From positions 13,603,019 to 13,667,018 of the forward strand of contig CM049306.1 in NCBI GenBank assembly GCA_026874595.1: DNA of 64,000 nucleotides, given 5' to 3'. The notes beneath the pieces were generated by a model. The model did not search any database and was not told where the DNA came from. It worked only from the letters and a program-made list of their open reading frames with translations. Position 1 is the stretch's first letter; each line of letters opens with the position of its first letter. The translations under genes were made by a program, and so were the position numbers. This DNA is from Sipunculus nudus (taxonomy: Eukaryota > Annelida > Sipuncula > Golfingiida > Sipunculidae). This document shows, in pieces, positions 43,653-56,390 of the stretch.

Positions 43653-45046
43653 TTAACAAATGAAGTGCTATTGTCACACAGATTTTGACTTGGCCATATA
43701 ACGTATAAGCAGCACATATAATAAAAGAGTTTAACTATTTATTAAAATTAAATAACAAATATGGTGCCAATATAATTTTTATTTAAAAAAATAATCAGAA
43801 AAATCATATGATTTTTTAAAATAAAATATAACTGAAATGATTATTAAAATAATATTATAGAATATATTCATGAATGCATTCATGAATACATTTTGAAAGT
43901 ATCTGCACTGATATTCAAATACTTTCATTTTTACCTGAATTCCCATTCTTATGCAATAAAATTTTTTAATGCAGTACATATTCATATTTGTATTCAAATA
44001 CATTTGCAAAGCATTCACGCCATGTCTAATATTTATTCAGCTTTAGACAAACAATGATGTTGAGAATCCAGAAATATACGAAATTCACAAATTTAAATAA
44101 TGATCATAAGTACCTGGTTTTATGGCTTTTATTTATATTAAAAAAAACTAGATATTTCTTGGCACCGCAGGTGCCATAGTATCCCCCCCCCCGCCTTTAA
44201 GAATAGCCCCCCCCCCCCCCCATCTTCAGCAACAATAAATATCAGATCACACTCATAGAAAATGTCACTCTCATAGAAAAGGTCATGACCCCAATTTCAA
44301 TATACATCATCCCCTAACCCATGTCTATGTATAAGCATAATATGAAATAAATCTGTCCATTAGTTTTTGACTCATAATGCTCACAGTACTGTTAAGTGGC
44401 AATGATGGGGTATTAAACGGCACTAAAACAAGCAAAAGAATAACAGGTGGCGCTACCAGTTTCCGGTACATGACAACAAAATCCAAGATCTTCGGTCTAG
44501 ATGATTTTTGGACCAATCAATGCATCCCCTATTGAGATATTAATAATTTTGTGTGATTTTCACCATATATGGTAATTTTTAAGGTCAAGGCCACTCTCAT
44601 AGGAAAGGTCATGACCCTCATTTTAAACTAGATAGTATCCCCAGACATAGTACGCCCCCCCCCCCCCCTTTAAGAATAGGCCCCCATTTTTAGCAGCATA
44701 TACTGACACTTGGCAAGCAATTATTGTTTCTTCCATCTATCAATCCACAATCTTTTGAAGATGTTGGTCCTGTGACCTTGACCTTTGACCTCATGACCCC
44801 AAAATATATTCTGGTCTTGCTTTTCCAATGGGACATATACAAGTCAAGTTTAAAATCCATACATCAATAAAAGCAGGAATTATCATCCAGAAACTAATTT
44901 TTTCAGATGGCTCCTGTGACCTTCACCTTTGACCTTGTGACCTCAAAACTGATAGGGATCTTCCACTCTTGGCAGGTGAATTATATGTGCAAGATGAAAG
45001 ATCTGAGATAAATCGTTTGGCTGAAAATGCATCCACAATCTTTTTA

Positions 45047-47506
45047 ACGAACCCGTGAGCTTATGCGATGGTGCGGTGTTGTCCTTCGTGCATCGTCTGT
45101 CGTGCGTCGTCTGTACGTTAACCATAGCTATCTCAAAAATGACAGGAGCTAGCATCACCAAATTTTAGCAAATAATCAGTCATCCAAAAAACTATTTAGG
45201 ATTTTGTTTATTTTTTTTCTAACTGCATTTTCTTAGATTTTATAGGGAAAAAGCTAAAAAAGCTTTAAAAATCTTCTTCACCGAAAATGTCCAGCCAAAT
45301 TGTCCAATATTTCACAGAAATGATCCCTGGAACAGTCTTTCTCAAGTTTGTTTGAATGTTCAGTGATTATTGGCCGAGATACAGGAGGTTGAACTTTGTT
45401 AACTCTGCAAAAAAGCATATTAAAATTTAAATCTCAGATACGGCTGTAGCTATCATCACCAAATTTTTATGCCAATGTTGATCACATAGGTCATATCTGA
45501 AATTGAGGTGTTGGTGGCACCACCTGCATCGGCCTTTTTTTTGTACAGGGTCATCAGTGCCTGTATCACACTGAGGGCTACAAAAAACTTCTTCTCTGAA
45601 ACCATATGGCCAAATTGTTTAATATCGCACAGAAATGATCCTAGGGTAGTGCTTTCTGAAGTTGGTTCAAATGGTCTCTTTTCAGTGGCTTTTGGCTAAG
45701 TTATGGGAAGCTGAATTTAGTCATATGCCATAACAGCCCATTTTAGCTCAGTGGCTACAAAGATATTCTTCTCAAAAACCACTGGGCAACATTCTTAAAC
45801 CTCACACATTAATTATCCTCAGACGTTGATTATTCAAGTTTGTTTTTAAATGGTTTTGGTTTAGTGCTTTTTGGCTGAGTTATGGGAAGCTGAACTTAGC
45901 CAGTTTGCTATATCGTCCTATATGAGTTATAAACCTGTGAAACATTTTTCGACTGATGCCACTGAAACCAGCTTGTTAAATATTTTACAAGAATCATTCC
46001 TACAATAATTCTTGTAATAATTGTCATTAATGGTTCCACATGAATGATTTTTGGCTGAATTATGGAGACTGAATTTAGTCATTTTACCATATATGTTAGC
46101 TGTGTGATGCTGTTACATCTAGCCTGGCACCAGTTTATCAGCATCTATTACATCATGCCACTAGACATTTAGATTTCAGGTTATCATTGGTTAATATTGA
46201 CAAAGTTTTTTGAAAAGCTTTTAAAAAATTTAGATTTATTATTTAAGTTATTCATCATACCAGGCAATGTTACAATCATGGATATTCAGCTCTCTGTGGC
46301 TATATAAAGACAACTGTACGTGGATTATAAATTATTGGTATCCCTACTCAACTGAATTCAAGAATTTGCCATCAATAAAATATATTTGTATTTTAATTTT
46401 GCATTTAGTATGCATCCGTAATAATTTTACATATATTCCTGATTTATTTTTTTATAAAAAGAAAGCTGAAAAGCATTTTGTATTGGGTAAATAAATTTCA
46501 AAGTTATTTCAAGTAGGGACCACTTTTGTGTTCAGATGGCAGCACTTGGTTTACCATAGGCAGATTGCCAGTGCCTTGATGTTGGCCATTAGCCAAGATG
46601 ATGTCAGCTCTATAAATAGTTTTGTCACAGTGCCAGGATTGGAAGAAGTGCAGCCAGGTATAGGTCAAGAGTTCACTCAGTGCAGTAGCTGCATTCTATT
46701 TATAGCTTTGGCAGACTGCTCACTGCATCATATTTGGCACCAAAGTTCAGCCTGAATCTATTTATAGCTTTGGCAGACTGCCAACTGTGTGAGATTATGC
46801 AACAGGTCAAGAGTTCACTCAGTGCAGCCAGGTACAGGTCAAAAGTTCACTCAGTCTAGCCAGGTGCAGGTCAAGAGTTCACTCAGTGCAGTAGCTTGAG
46901 GCAGCAATTTGTCACAGGTCACTCGGGGGCAACTGCCTTACTCACCTAAGCCTTGACAGCCCAGTGCATCAAACTCTGGGGAAGTTTGATGTATTGGACT
47001 GATATTTTGACCTGTCTATGCGTCTTTCATGGTATTCTCATATACAAGACAGGTGGTGCCACGTACATTGAATTTTGCACAGTGTATGTGCCTGCTTATT
47101 TCTACAGAGGAATTTGATATATCAGCCTGAAATTGGGCATATTTATACATATTGAATAGCTTTGTTGTATACAAGACTGGTGGTGCCACCTACAATAATT
47201 TTTGCACAATGTGTGTCCTGCTTATTTCTCAGGAGGGGTTTGATATATCAGTCTGAAAATTGGCATATGTGTATATCTCTGATAGCTTCGATGTATACAA
47301 GACTGGTGGTGCCAGCTACAATCGTTTTTGTGTTGTGTGCAACCATGCCAGAATTTCAGCAGTGATGTTTGTTTAATTGTTTCTTATTCAAAATGTTTAG
47401 CACTTGCATTGTTCATATACATGGAAAGTAATGCTCCAGCATTGAAGCATTACACCTGGTGTATTTCCCAATGCACAGGTTCGCATTAGGCCTGTAGGCC
47501 TTGTCA
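45047..47506 (+). mobile_element. Composite insertion Z inside element Y
   Basis: It starts after 'caatcttttta' with 'acgaacccgtgagcttatg' and ends '...aggcctgtaggccttgtc', a short palindrome plus TTGTC. Contents in order: family G units (about 45047-46120), an AT-rich stretch, a small tandem repeat (46640-46900) and two or three family E-like units (46950-47340). Short CGAACC/GGTTCG inverted sequences lie near the two ends. It may be one insertion or several; the boundaries are inferred from where family D stops and resumes. Confidence 0.5.
46640..46900 (+). repeat. Imperfect tandem repeat with 'aggtcaagagttcactcag'
   Basis: The phrase occurs about four times (near 46662, 46805, 46833, 46869), interleaved with two copies of 'ctatttatagctttggcag' (near 46688 and 46758). 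Non-coding. Confidence 0.7.
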
Positions 47507-49231
47507 AAGATATATCCTGTGACCTTGACCTTTGACCTCATGACCCCAAAATTAAATCGGGTCTGGTTTTTCAAATGGGTCATATACAAGTCAAGTTTGA
47601 AATCCATACATCAATAAAAGCAGGAATTATCATCCAGAAACTAATTTTTGGACAGATGGCTCCTGTGACCTTCACCTTTGACCTTGTGACCTCAAAATTG
47701 ATAGGGGTCTTCCTCTATTGGCAGATGAACTATATGTGCAAGATGAAAGGTCTGAGATGAAATGTTTGGCTGAAAATGCATCCACAATCTTTTTAAAGAT
47801 GTCCTGTGACCTTGACCTTTGACCTCATGACCCCAAAATCAATTCAGGTCTTGCTTTTTCAATGGGACATATATAAGTCAAGTTTGAAATCAATACATCA
47901 ATAAAAGCAGGAATTATCATCCAGAAACTAATTTTTTGACAGATAGCTCCTGTGGCCTTGACCTTTGACCTTGTGACCCCAAAATTGATATGGATCATCC
48001 ACTATTGGCAAGTGGGCTATATATTCAAGATGGAAGACCTAGGATGAATGTTTGGCTTAAAATGCATCCACAGTATCTTTTAAGATGCAAGTCCAGTGAC
48101 CTTGACCTTTGACCTCATTACCCTAGAATCTATAGAGTTCTTATTTTAGTGGTGGGCCATACATAAGTCATGTTTGAAATCCATATGGCTATCAACACTG
48201 GAGATATCATAAGAGGTGTGTGATTTTCACCAAATATGGACACATTAAAGGTCAAGGCCACTCTCATGGTAAAGGTCATGACCCAAATGTAAATAGACCT
48301 CATCCCATAACCCATCTCTCTACATGTGCATAATATGAAAGAAATCTGTCCATTAGTTTTTGACTTATAAAGCTTACAGTACTGTCAAGTGGCAATTATG
48401 GGGGTATTAAAAGGCGTTAAAAAGAGAAAAGGATAATAGGTGGCACCACCAGTTTCTGGTATATCACAAGGCTATCCAAGATCTTCGGTCACCTTGATTT
48501 TTGGACCAGTCCATGCAAGCTTACTTGAGATTTTTAAGAATTTGTGTTATTTTCAGCAAAAATTGAACTATTCAAGGTCAAGGTCACTCTCCTAGCATAG
48601 GTCATGACCCCATTTTAAATAGGCTTCGTCCCCTTACCTATATCTATACAAATCTAAAGTTTGAAAAAGATCAGTGAAATATTTTTTGAGTTATCCCGCT
48701 CACAAGGTTTTTCTGCGGTGGCGGTGGTGGCGGCGGCACCGTCGTGAAACCATAGTATCCTGACTTTGTCTGGGGATACAATAAACATCATCCCATAACC
48801 CATATCTATGTATATGCATAATATGAAAGAAATCTATCCATTAGTTTTTGACTTATTATGCTCACAGTACTGTCAAGTGGCAATGATGGGGTATTAAACG
48901 GCACAAAAACATGTAAAAGAATAACAGGTGGCGCCACCTGTTTCCGGTACATGACAATACTATCCAAGATCATCGATCAAGTTGATTTTTGGACCAATCC
49001 TTGTCTCCCTTATTGAGATATTAATGATTTTGTGTAATTTTTTTACCATATATGGTAATATTCAAGGTCAAGGCCACTCTAATAGGAAAGGTCATGACCC
49101 CAATTTATATATACATCATCCCATAACCCATGTCTATGTATATGCATAATATGAAAGAAATCTGTCCATTAGTTTTTGACTTAAAATGCTCACAGTACTG
49201 TTAAGTGGCAATGATGGGGGTAATAAACGGC

Positions 49232-49256
49232 AAAAAAAAAAAAAAAAAAAAAAAAA
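49232..49256 (+). repeat. A-run of 25
   Basis: A homopolymer inside family D sequence, directly before 'tccggtcgcaccacctg'. The unit copy at 48900 has 'acatgtaaaagaataacagg' here, so the run is an expansion at this site, not a LINE tail. Confidence 0.8.
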
Positions 49257-50094
49257 TCCGGTCGCACCACCTGTTTCCGGTACATGACAATACTATCCAA
49301 GATCATTGATCAAGTCGATTTTTGGACCAATCCATGCCTCCCTTATTGAGATATTAATGATTTTGTGTAAATTTCACCATATATGGTAATATTCAAGGTC
49401 AAGGCCACTCTAATAGGAAAGGTCATGACCCCAATTTATATATACATCATCCCATAACCCATATCTATGTACTTGCATAATATAAAAGAAATCTGTCCAT
49501 TAGTTTTTGCCTTATAATGCTCACAATACTGCCAAGTAGTTATTTTGGGGGTATTAAACGGCAGGAAAACAAGTAAAGAATAATAGGTGGCGAACATGAC
49601 AACCCTATCCATGATCTTCCATCAACTTGATTTAGGGATCAATCCATGCAAGATTTCTTGAGATATTTAAGAATTTGTGTGATTTTCCCCAAAATTGGAC
49701 CTATTCAAGGTCAAGGACACTCTCCTAGTCAAGGTCATGACCTCATTTTAAAAAGGCCTCGTCCTCTCACCCATATATATACATATACCAAGTTTGGTAA
49801 AGATCCATGAAATAATTTTTGAGTTATCGCGCCAGTTATAGATTTATATGCGGTGGCGGCTGCAGTGGCGGCGGCGGGACAGGTATGAAAACATAGTACC
49901 CCCCGACTTTGTCTGGGGATACAATAAATGTAATATATTCATTTTGGACTACTTTCACATCAATCTACACAGTAGGAATCTAGATTAATATTATCAACTG
50001 CATCTTTGTCTATCATTAATTTCCTTCAAACTACAAAGCTGAAATCCTTATGTGTGCATGATATGAAAATTATATCAACAGTGCTCTCAGGAAA

Positions 50095-51150
50095 CAAACG
50101 TGCAATGGTCAAAGTTGGGCAAAATTTAAGGTACTAATTTTATATTTATACTAATAACTTAAAAATTTGAAAAATTCAGAACTAATTTTGGGTATTCAAT
50201 TGAATCTTGATTAAATAATGTTACATCCCTGACAAAAAATCTCTAGCTTCAGCAATCCTTTTGTTAAGGGAGTAAATATATTTCTTGATTTTTTAAAAAT
50301 TGCATTATGTTTGGGCCCATAACTTAAAACAAATACGCAATACTGACATCATTTCTTGCATTTGCATAGTGAATGTATAGAAAAATTTGTATATTATATA
50401 TGATTAAAGTCAGATAAGTGGTTTTGATATTAGGCAGTCTTAAAGTGTAAAAATGGGTCATTAATATCTCAAAGGAATTAATTCCTAGTGACCAAATTCT
50501 TTGCATGGTAGGGGATTTTGGAGACATCTAACTGTATGCCAAATTTAAGGAATTTAGAGCTGAAGCTGGGGAGCTGAGCTCTAGCAAACTTGGGCAAAAT
50601 TTAAGGTACCAATTTTTTAGTTTTGCTAATATTTTAAAAAAATTAAAAGATTTTGATCTTATTTTGGGTATACAATTTAATTTTGATTAATTAAAGTTAT
50701 ATTACTGGAAAAAAAGTGCTTAGCTTTAACAAGTTTTGTGTTAAGTGATCAAATTTCTTTCCTGATTATTTACAAAATGCATTATGTTTGGGCCCATAAC
50801 TTTTTTAAATTATATAATACAGACCAAATTTCTTGCATGTACATAGGAACTATATAGAGGATTATTTATGGTAAATATGAGGAAAAACAGATGAGTGGTT
50901 TTGATATTCGGCAGTCCTGAAGTGTGAAAATAGGATTTTAATAAAAAATTGAGGTTTTTCCTTCATTTCTCAAAGGAACAAAGTCGCAAAGACCCAGTTT
51001 TCGGCTTGGTAGGAGATCTTGGGGACATCTAACATTATGCCAAATATTCGATTCCTAGGTCTTGCGGTTTTAAAACAAGCAACATCTACGGACAGTCGGA
51101 CGGACAATGGACCACGACTATAGCTCAGATGACTTATAGTCAGCTGAGCT
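50095..51150 (-). mobile_element. Family A element (inverted)
   Basis: On the minus strand it begins with the left hairpin at 51150-51122 (AGCTCAG...CTGAGCT) and a GTCCGTCC tract, then family A core in two diverged copies ('gggcaaaatttaaggta' at about 50117 and 50591). The right-end palindrome is absent. Confidence 0.65.
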
Positions 51151-51838
51151 AAAAATGTAGGTGGTGCCACCAGTCCTCAAGAATTGATGAAACACTCCAT
51201 GATGAATATACATGCAAAAAGTCAGGGTGATTAATGCAATAGTTGTTAAGATACTGGAGCTTTTTTATCAAATGTTTAGTTATTCTGGGAGGTACTTCTA
51301 AGACCCAAAGCTCAGAGGATATGGGTAACAGAGACCTAATTTCAGGTTTCCATGGAGTTTTTATGGACCTCCCAGGATGCCAAGAAAGAAGATTCAAGCT
51401 CTAATAGTTATGATTTGTGTCCTGTTAACAGACGACCTCATATTTGAAGGTCTCAAAAATAAAGATAAAAATGCGTAAAAATTAAAAGAAGTCCAGGTGG
51501 CACCACCAGTTTAAGGAACTCATGAAACACTCCATGATGGATATGCATGCAAAAAATAATGCCAATCAATGCACTTGTGGTTCAGATACCAGAGCTTTTG
51601 TATCAAATTTTTAGTTGTTCTGTGGGGTACTTCTGGGCCCCATAGCTCGGACAATATGGGCAACAGAGACCTAATTTCAGGTTTCAAAGGAGACTTTTCA
51701 TGGACCTAACTGGATGTGAAGTAAGAAGATTCCAGGTCCAGCGTGTACGATATGTGCCCTGTTAACAGATAACGGCATCTTTTAAGGTCTCAATTTGAGA
51801 AAAAAATCCAACTCAGATGACTTACAGTCAGCTGAGCT
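51151..51838 (-). mobile_element. Family A2 element (inverted, truncated)
   Basis: It has two core units ('gggtaacagagacctaatttc' and 'gggcaacagagacctaattt' phrases) and ends with an inverted left hairpin at 51811-51838. It directly abuts the family A copy at 51150, so the two are in tandem or one landed at the end of the other. Confidence 0.6.
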
Positions 51839-51859
51839 AAAAAAAACACAAAAACTTAA

Positions 51860-54800
51860 TTTCACCGATATTAGATTTATTTGGTGCTGCCGTGATCATT
51901 ATAATCACAAACACCATATACAGTCAACATCATCACAGTCATAAAATACATATCATGATGTAAAATCATGCCGTTTAAGTCATTCACAACACCCTGCTAG
52001 CACACCAAATCATCCAGACCTGCTATATACAGACATTATGTACATACACAAAAGTCTGGACATACAATGTCCATTTATCAAATCAAGCGGAAACAAATTA
52101 TCACACTGCCACAGACTAATGTGGACGATTACATTAATGCTTATTTTGTATATTTATGTACAAAATTTCATTCCAAAAGCTTTTTATTCAGACCTCATTT
52201 CAATAATTCTCACCATTTTGTTTGGAGCTGCCTCAGGGGGAATTGGTGAAATATATGGTGGAAGGATATTTTCATACTGCTCCTTTTTCTAAAATAAATA
52301 CTGCATAAACACTGTTTTTAAAGCCTATACTCTAGTGAGATTTCTGTTTTCTCTAGAAATTATTAAATGTGTGTATATAACATATTCATGAAGAAGAGAT
52401 AAAAATTTACACTGAGGATTATAAAATAGCCCTGGGCAAAAAATTCTGGATTGAAGAATTTGAATAAAGATTCTGCTGAAATTAATTCTGTCTATATGGC
52501 AGCCTGCTCATTTATTAGATATAACAAATTTTCACAATATGATGACCTATTGTTACAACTCTTCCTCTTCAACTATGAAACTAATAAAATACTATGACCT
52601 TTACCCACTCTCACAATCTTTGTGAAAGCAGTGATCATTACATATGGCAAATGAATGTGTCATAGAAGTCTGTGACAAATAACATTTTGTACCTTGAATA
52701 TCCACAGGGACACCTACCAAATACAGCATACAGATGTGACTACACTACAGGATAAGTGTAGTCACTAGTACTGTAACCTTACATGTTACTGCATGGGTAC
52801 TCTCACTAATGATGTCAAGTATTGTTAATGAAACAGAAAAACCACTGGCACATTTTATCTGCTGTAGTAATACTTCTATCAGTGTCTCAACTTATACGGT
52901 AATATATGTACAAGTATACAAGTTACTGGTGCATCTTTCTGTTGCCATATCCATGTCTGCTGGAGCATGGCATCAGGCTACATTTATTTATAATACTTAC
53001 AAGATGTGCTTTGAACATCTGCAGCTGCCACAAACTAACTATTGGCATTTTACCTGACAATTCTACCACCAGATGGCATGACTGCATAAAATAATCCATG
53101 CACAACAATATCACAATTCTGACATGCATATATATGAGCTATTTGATAGTGCATGAACATTTATCTAACAATAAAATACACTGGTATTTCTGTATACAAT
53201 GAAAGACAACAACTACCTGCAGTTACACCTAACTAACAATGCTTGAACAGGGCTAATCAGATACGACTCTTGCAGCCTCACTAACCTGAACACATATTTA
53301 TGATAACTCTGCAGGCCTGAAATACTCACCATGTGCTGGAAATGCCACATTATCAGGAACACATTAATACAAAGCCTGTTTAAAAATTTACATAATAATG
53401 AATAGGTTGAGTTTTACATGATCATAAAAAAGTCTTTGTTATCACATTGTAAAGACAGCTGTGTGTGATGGATTTAGAATAATATTTAAACTAGTAGTTG
53501 GCAAACCATGGCCCTAGGGTTAAAGCCACATGCAGTCTACAGAACATTTTCAGTTTGAACCCCAAGAAGTTCTTGCATACAGTACTGTAATGCTTTTTGC
53601 AGGGACACCTACACAAATACAGACTGTTACAAGATTTGGAACCTTACAGATGTTTCATGTGGCCCTTTGGAAGAAAAGTTAGCCCACCTCTTGAGTTTAA
53701 TCATTCTGCAAATATGATCTCTAGTTGAAATCAGTTTCACTTCCAAGTACACAAACACTATTGGTGTTTCTGTGGAAATAGTCTAATAGCAATTTTAAGA
53801 TTATCATGGAAAACAGAGTGCATAGGCCAAAAACGCAAAAACTGTAGGGATAGGTGTGGAAACCTGGAATGTCCCTTTAGAGGTCCACTGTTTTTACTGG
53901 TGTTTCAAGTGTTTTTAGTTAATAGTTTACGATCATAAATTCAAACATCACTTGATAAGGCTTGAGTACAGAATTTAGATGGCTCATTGAAACCTAGGAA
54001 GAACACCTATGTCTATCTCACCAAATGTAAGAATGATCCCAGCACGGGATTTTTTTACAAGACATATATAGACTGCCAGTAGAAGCAACGTGAAGAGGCT
54101 GGACTAAAGTAAGTGTGCATGTCCTCTGCTGTGGAAAGACACTGTGAAGCTGAAGCAGAGGTGTGCTCCAGCCAACCTAAATATTGTCCTATATTATTAA
54201 CACCAAACCCTACACAATATGTGCAATGGCATACTGAAGCACATATCCCTGATGTTAAAAGATAAAACCCAAAAATACACACAGACAGTATACATGAGAA
54301 CCCCGTGACTGTGTGCTTGGATGACACAAGCATTACTAACAGAGCTAACCAACACTCAAGAGTCAAAGCTTGTTCTAAAGTCCATGGAAATACATACATT
54401 TAGCTCTTAGTATTTGCGATGTTTAAGTAATAAGAAAAAACTGTTATGTATCAGATCTACCTCAGTGATGTTCGCACACCCCGAGGAACAATAAAATAGT
54501 AAATGTGATAAAAACCGAGTCATGTAAGCAACATAATTTCCCCATGTCTATCAGAATATCCTTTCAAAATCTGACATCACCACACAGTAACTTTTACTGG
54601 GACCACAAGTGATGTCATTCTATTTTATATGACATCAACCTGAAGTGACAAATATGTAGGGCTGCCTTTCTAATAACTATTTTTTTTTGGGGGGGGGGGC
54701 ATTTTGTTGTAACATTTTTGTATCAGGTACATCAATGTTTTACAGATTAAAATATATGGATTGCTGCTAAAGACTGAGATACACTAAACAGATTGTTGTT

Positions 54801-55994
54801 TCCATATTAAGTATCCTGGAGTAAACCATCATTTTCTATGGTCATTATAGCTGTACATGACAACTGTACACTTCTTGTGTAGGTGATATAAACAAGATCT
54901 AATTTAAATACTGTACAGGTTTATTCACAGTAAAATGATATCAATTTCATGGATACCTGCTCCCCATACCAGATTAGTAATATAATAAATGCCTCACAAT
55001 ATATATACCCCACTGCAGTATACAATGATAGTCATCCAAGTAAGTCCAGTAACTTGTACAGATGATCGGCTGGTGAGCAGTAAAACATCCACCACTCCTT
55101 GGAAAGACAATTCACCGAGTACACTCTACTGACTTAAAAAGGCTCTCAGTCGAGGAAGGTGTAATTATGATGACTATAAGCCACTTCTCCTTCACAAACA
55201 GATAATGATTTTCAGCTGAGTGCCTTTCACTGATTCATCATTGGGATCAATGAGTATCTGTCACTGATGTGTATAATCACAATAATTGAATTCTTGCCAC
55301 TAATAGAATGACGATCAACCTGTGATGGTGGGTAGCCAGGTACTGGCCAGTGAAGTGGGTCAGGCAATCAGCCAGTTACCACAGTGTTATTATGACGTAC
55401 TGATCTTCAATCAGTTTATAACATTGATCAGTTAAGGTGCCATACAAAACTCTTTTTTGATGTACCATCTTCTGATTTGTGAAAGTGATCAGCCGAGTAG
55501 TACATGCTAAGACGACCTGCTCAGTACCTTCTGCTGTTTGGTGTTGCAAGGATGAGCCAAGTACCTTCCACTGTTTAATGTTACAAGGATCAGCCGAGGA
55601 CCATCTACTGATTTGAAATGGTAATCAGCTGAGTACTACACACTAGTATGGATGGAACTGATTAGCTGAGTACTATTCAGTGCTTTTCATTACAATACAA
55701 GGATCAGTTCAGTACCAGTAACCAGCTACTGTTTTATAGTGGTGATCGTTCCACAATCCAGTGAAACAGACTGGAACATACTGTACTTGTATTGGTGATC
55801 TGCTCAGAACTATCCTATGCTGATATTCATTACAATCAATGATGGGTATATACCAAGTTATGTGCCCTCTGCTCAGGCTGGTACACCCTGTTGTTGTAAT
55901 TGGCTACATAATTGTCCCTGTTAGTTGGCTGGTCTTCTCCCTCACTCTGCTATGCTGGAATGTCTTCTGCCCCCCTGGGTATGTTCAGTTTTGG
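51860..55994 (-). other. Probable long 3' UTR of the minus-strand gene
   Basis: Downstream of the stop at 55995 there are 4.1 kb almost free of the repeat families that fill the rest of the window. AATAAA on the minus strand occurs at 51882-51877, followed by T/GT-rich sequence ('ttaagtttttgtgtttttttt'), just before the family A2 element begins. Other AATAAA sites (near 52510 and 52985) could end the transcript earlier. No coding exon is visible. Extent is an inference. Confidence 0.4.
55040..55830. repeat. Degenerate minisatellite with 'gatcagccgagtac'
   Basis: About a dozen loose units of 45-65 bp share 'gatcag.cgagtac' and 'ctactg.tt' (for example near 55490, 55555, 55590, 55630, 55665, 55700). 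It ends about 165 bp downstream (minus strand) of the stop codon, so within the presumed 3' UTR. Confidence 0.6.
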
Positions 55995-56078
55995 TCAGGA
56001 CTTCCCCATGGACATCTTGATACTTCTGTTTTCTTGAGACAACCGAGCAATTTCACCCCCGAGTGTTTCAAGGTTTTC
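55995..56078 (-). CDS. Last coding exon of an unrecognised minus-strand gene
   Basis: On the minus strand, the acceptor 'gttatattacag' precedes GAAAACCTT at 56078. The exon reads ENLETLGGEIARLSQENRSI, then KMSMGKS and TGA (55997-55995). It enters at phase 0, matching the exon 57263-57114. The sequence is a short amphipathic helix with heptad leucines, so the protein probably ends in a coiled coil. I do not recognise the family. Confidence 0.7.
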   Translation of the reverse strand, partial: ENLETLGGEIARLSQENRSIKMSMGKS

Positions 56079-56390
56079 CTGTAATATAACAGAAGCACAA
56101 AAATTAGCTAAGTCATTATGTTTTCCAAGCCAGAATTTACTTGTACATTTGACATGAGTTACCCAGATTTTGTTGAGAATTGTTTATTATCACAACTGCA
56201 TGAAAACGAGACCAAATCAACATCTAATATAAGCTAAGTACTGGTGGTTGTCATAAGAAATGAACATGGGCAAAGTCATTATTCTGCATACCAGATCATA
56301 AATAAAGACCATGTGCCCATAATGATTTATATAGATAATTGAATGAGGTCTGTGGTGGTTCTTAGCTGAATGCACTTTGCTGAATGGGAT

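Larger units (their letters stand above)
44628..48779 (-). mobile_element. Family D element Y (inserted in X, itself split by Z)
   Basis: The minus-strand left hairpin (GTATCC/GGATAC) ends at 48779. At the other end, CTAG (44628-44631) is directly followed by 'atagtatccccagac'; the right hairpin seen in X is deleted. The core carries the GGTCA-rich units on the minus strand. The core is continuous across the inserted block 45047-47506. The part 47507-48779 is closely similar to the inverse of 22776-24300. Confidence 0.65.
44148..49922 (-). mobile_element. Family D element X (outermost of a three-level nest)
   Basis: Read on the minus strand: the left hairpin with GTAT...GTAC-type arms ends at 49922, and the right hairpin GGCACC-GCA-GGTGCC (44161-44175) and CTAG (44148-44151) form the other end. 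Family D sequence is continuous from 44148 to about 44627, broken by element Y, and resumes at 48780 in register ('acatcatcccataaccc'). A 25-bp A-run (49232-49256) and a C-run lie inside. Confidence 0.65.

Noticed and set aside
49232-49256. A25 run as a retroposon tail
   Set aside because: Family D sequence continues in register on both sides, so it is an internal expansion.
54055-54399. 114-codon minus-strand frame in the presumed 3' UTR
   Set aside because: Cys/Leu-rich product with no recognisable domain, located beyond the stop codon of the gene; likely chance.
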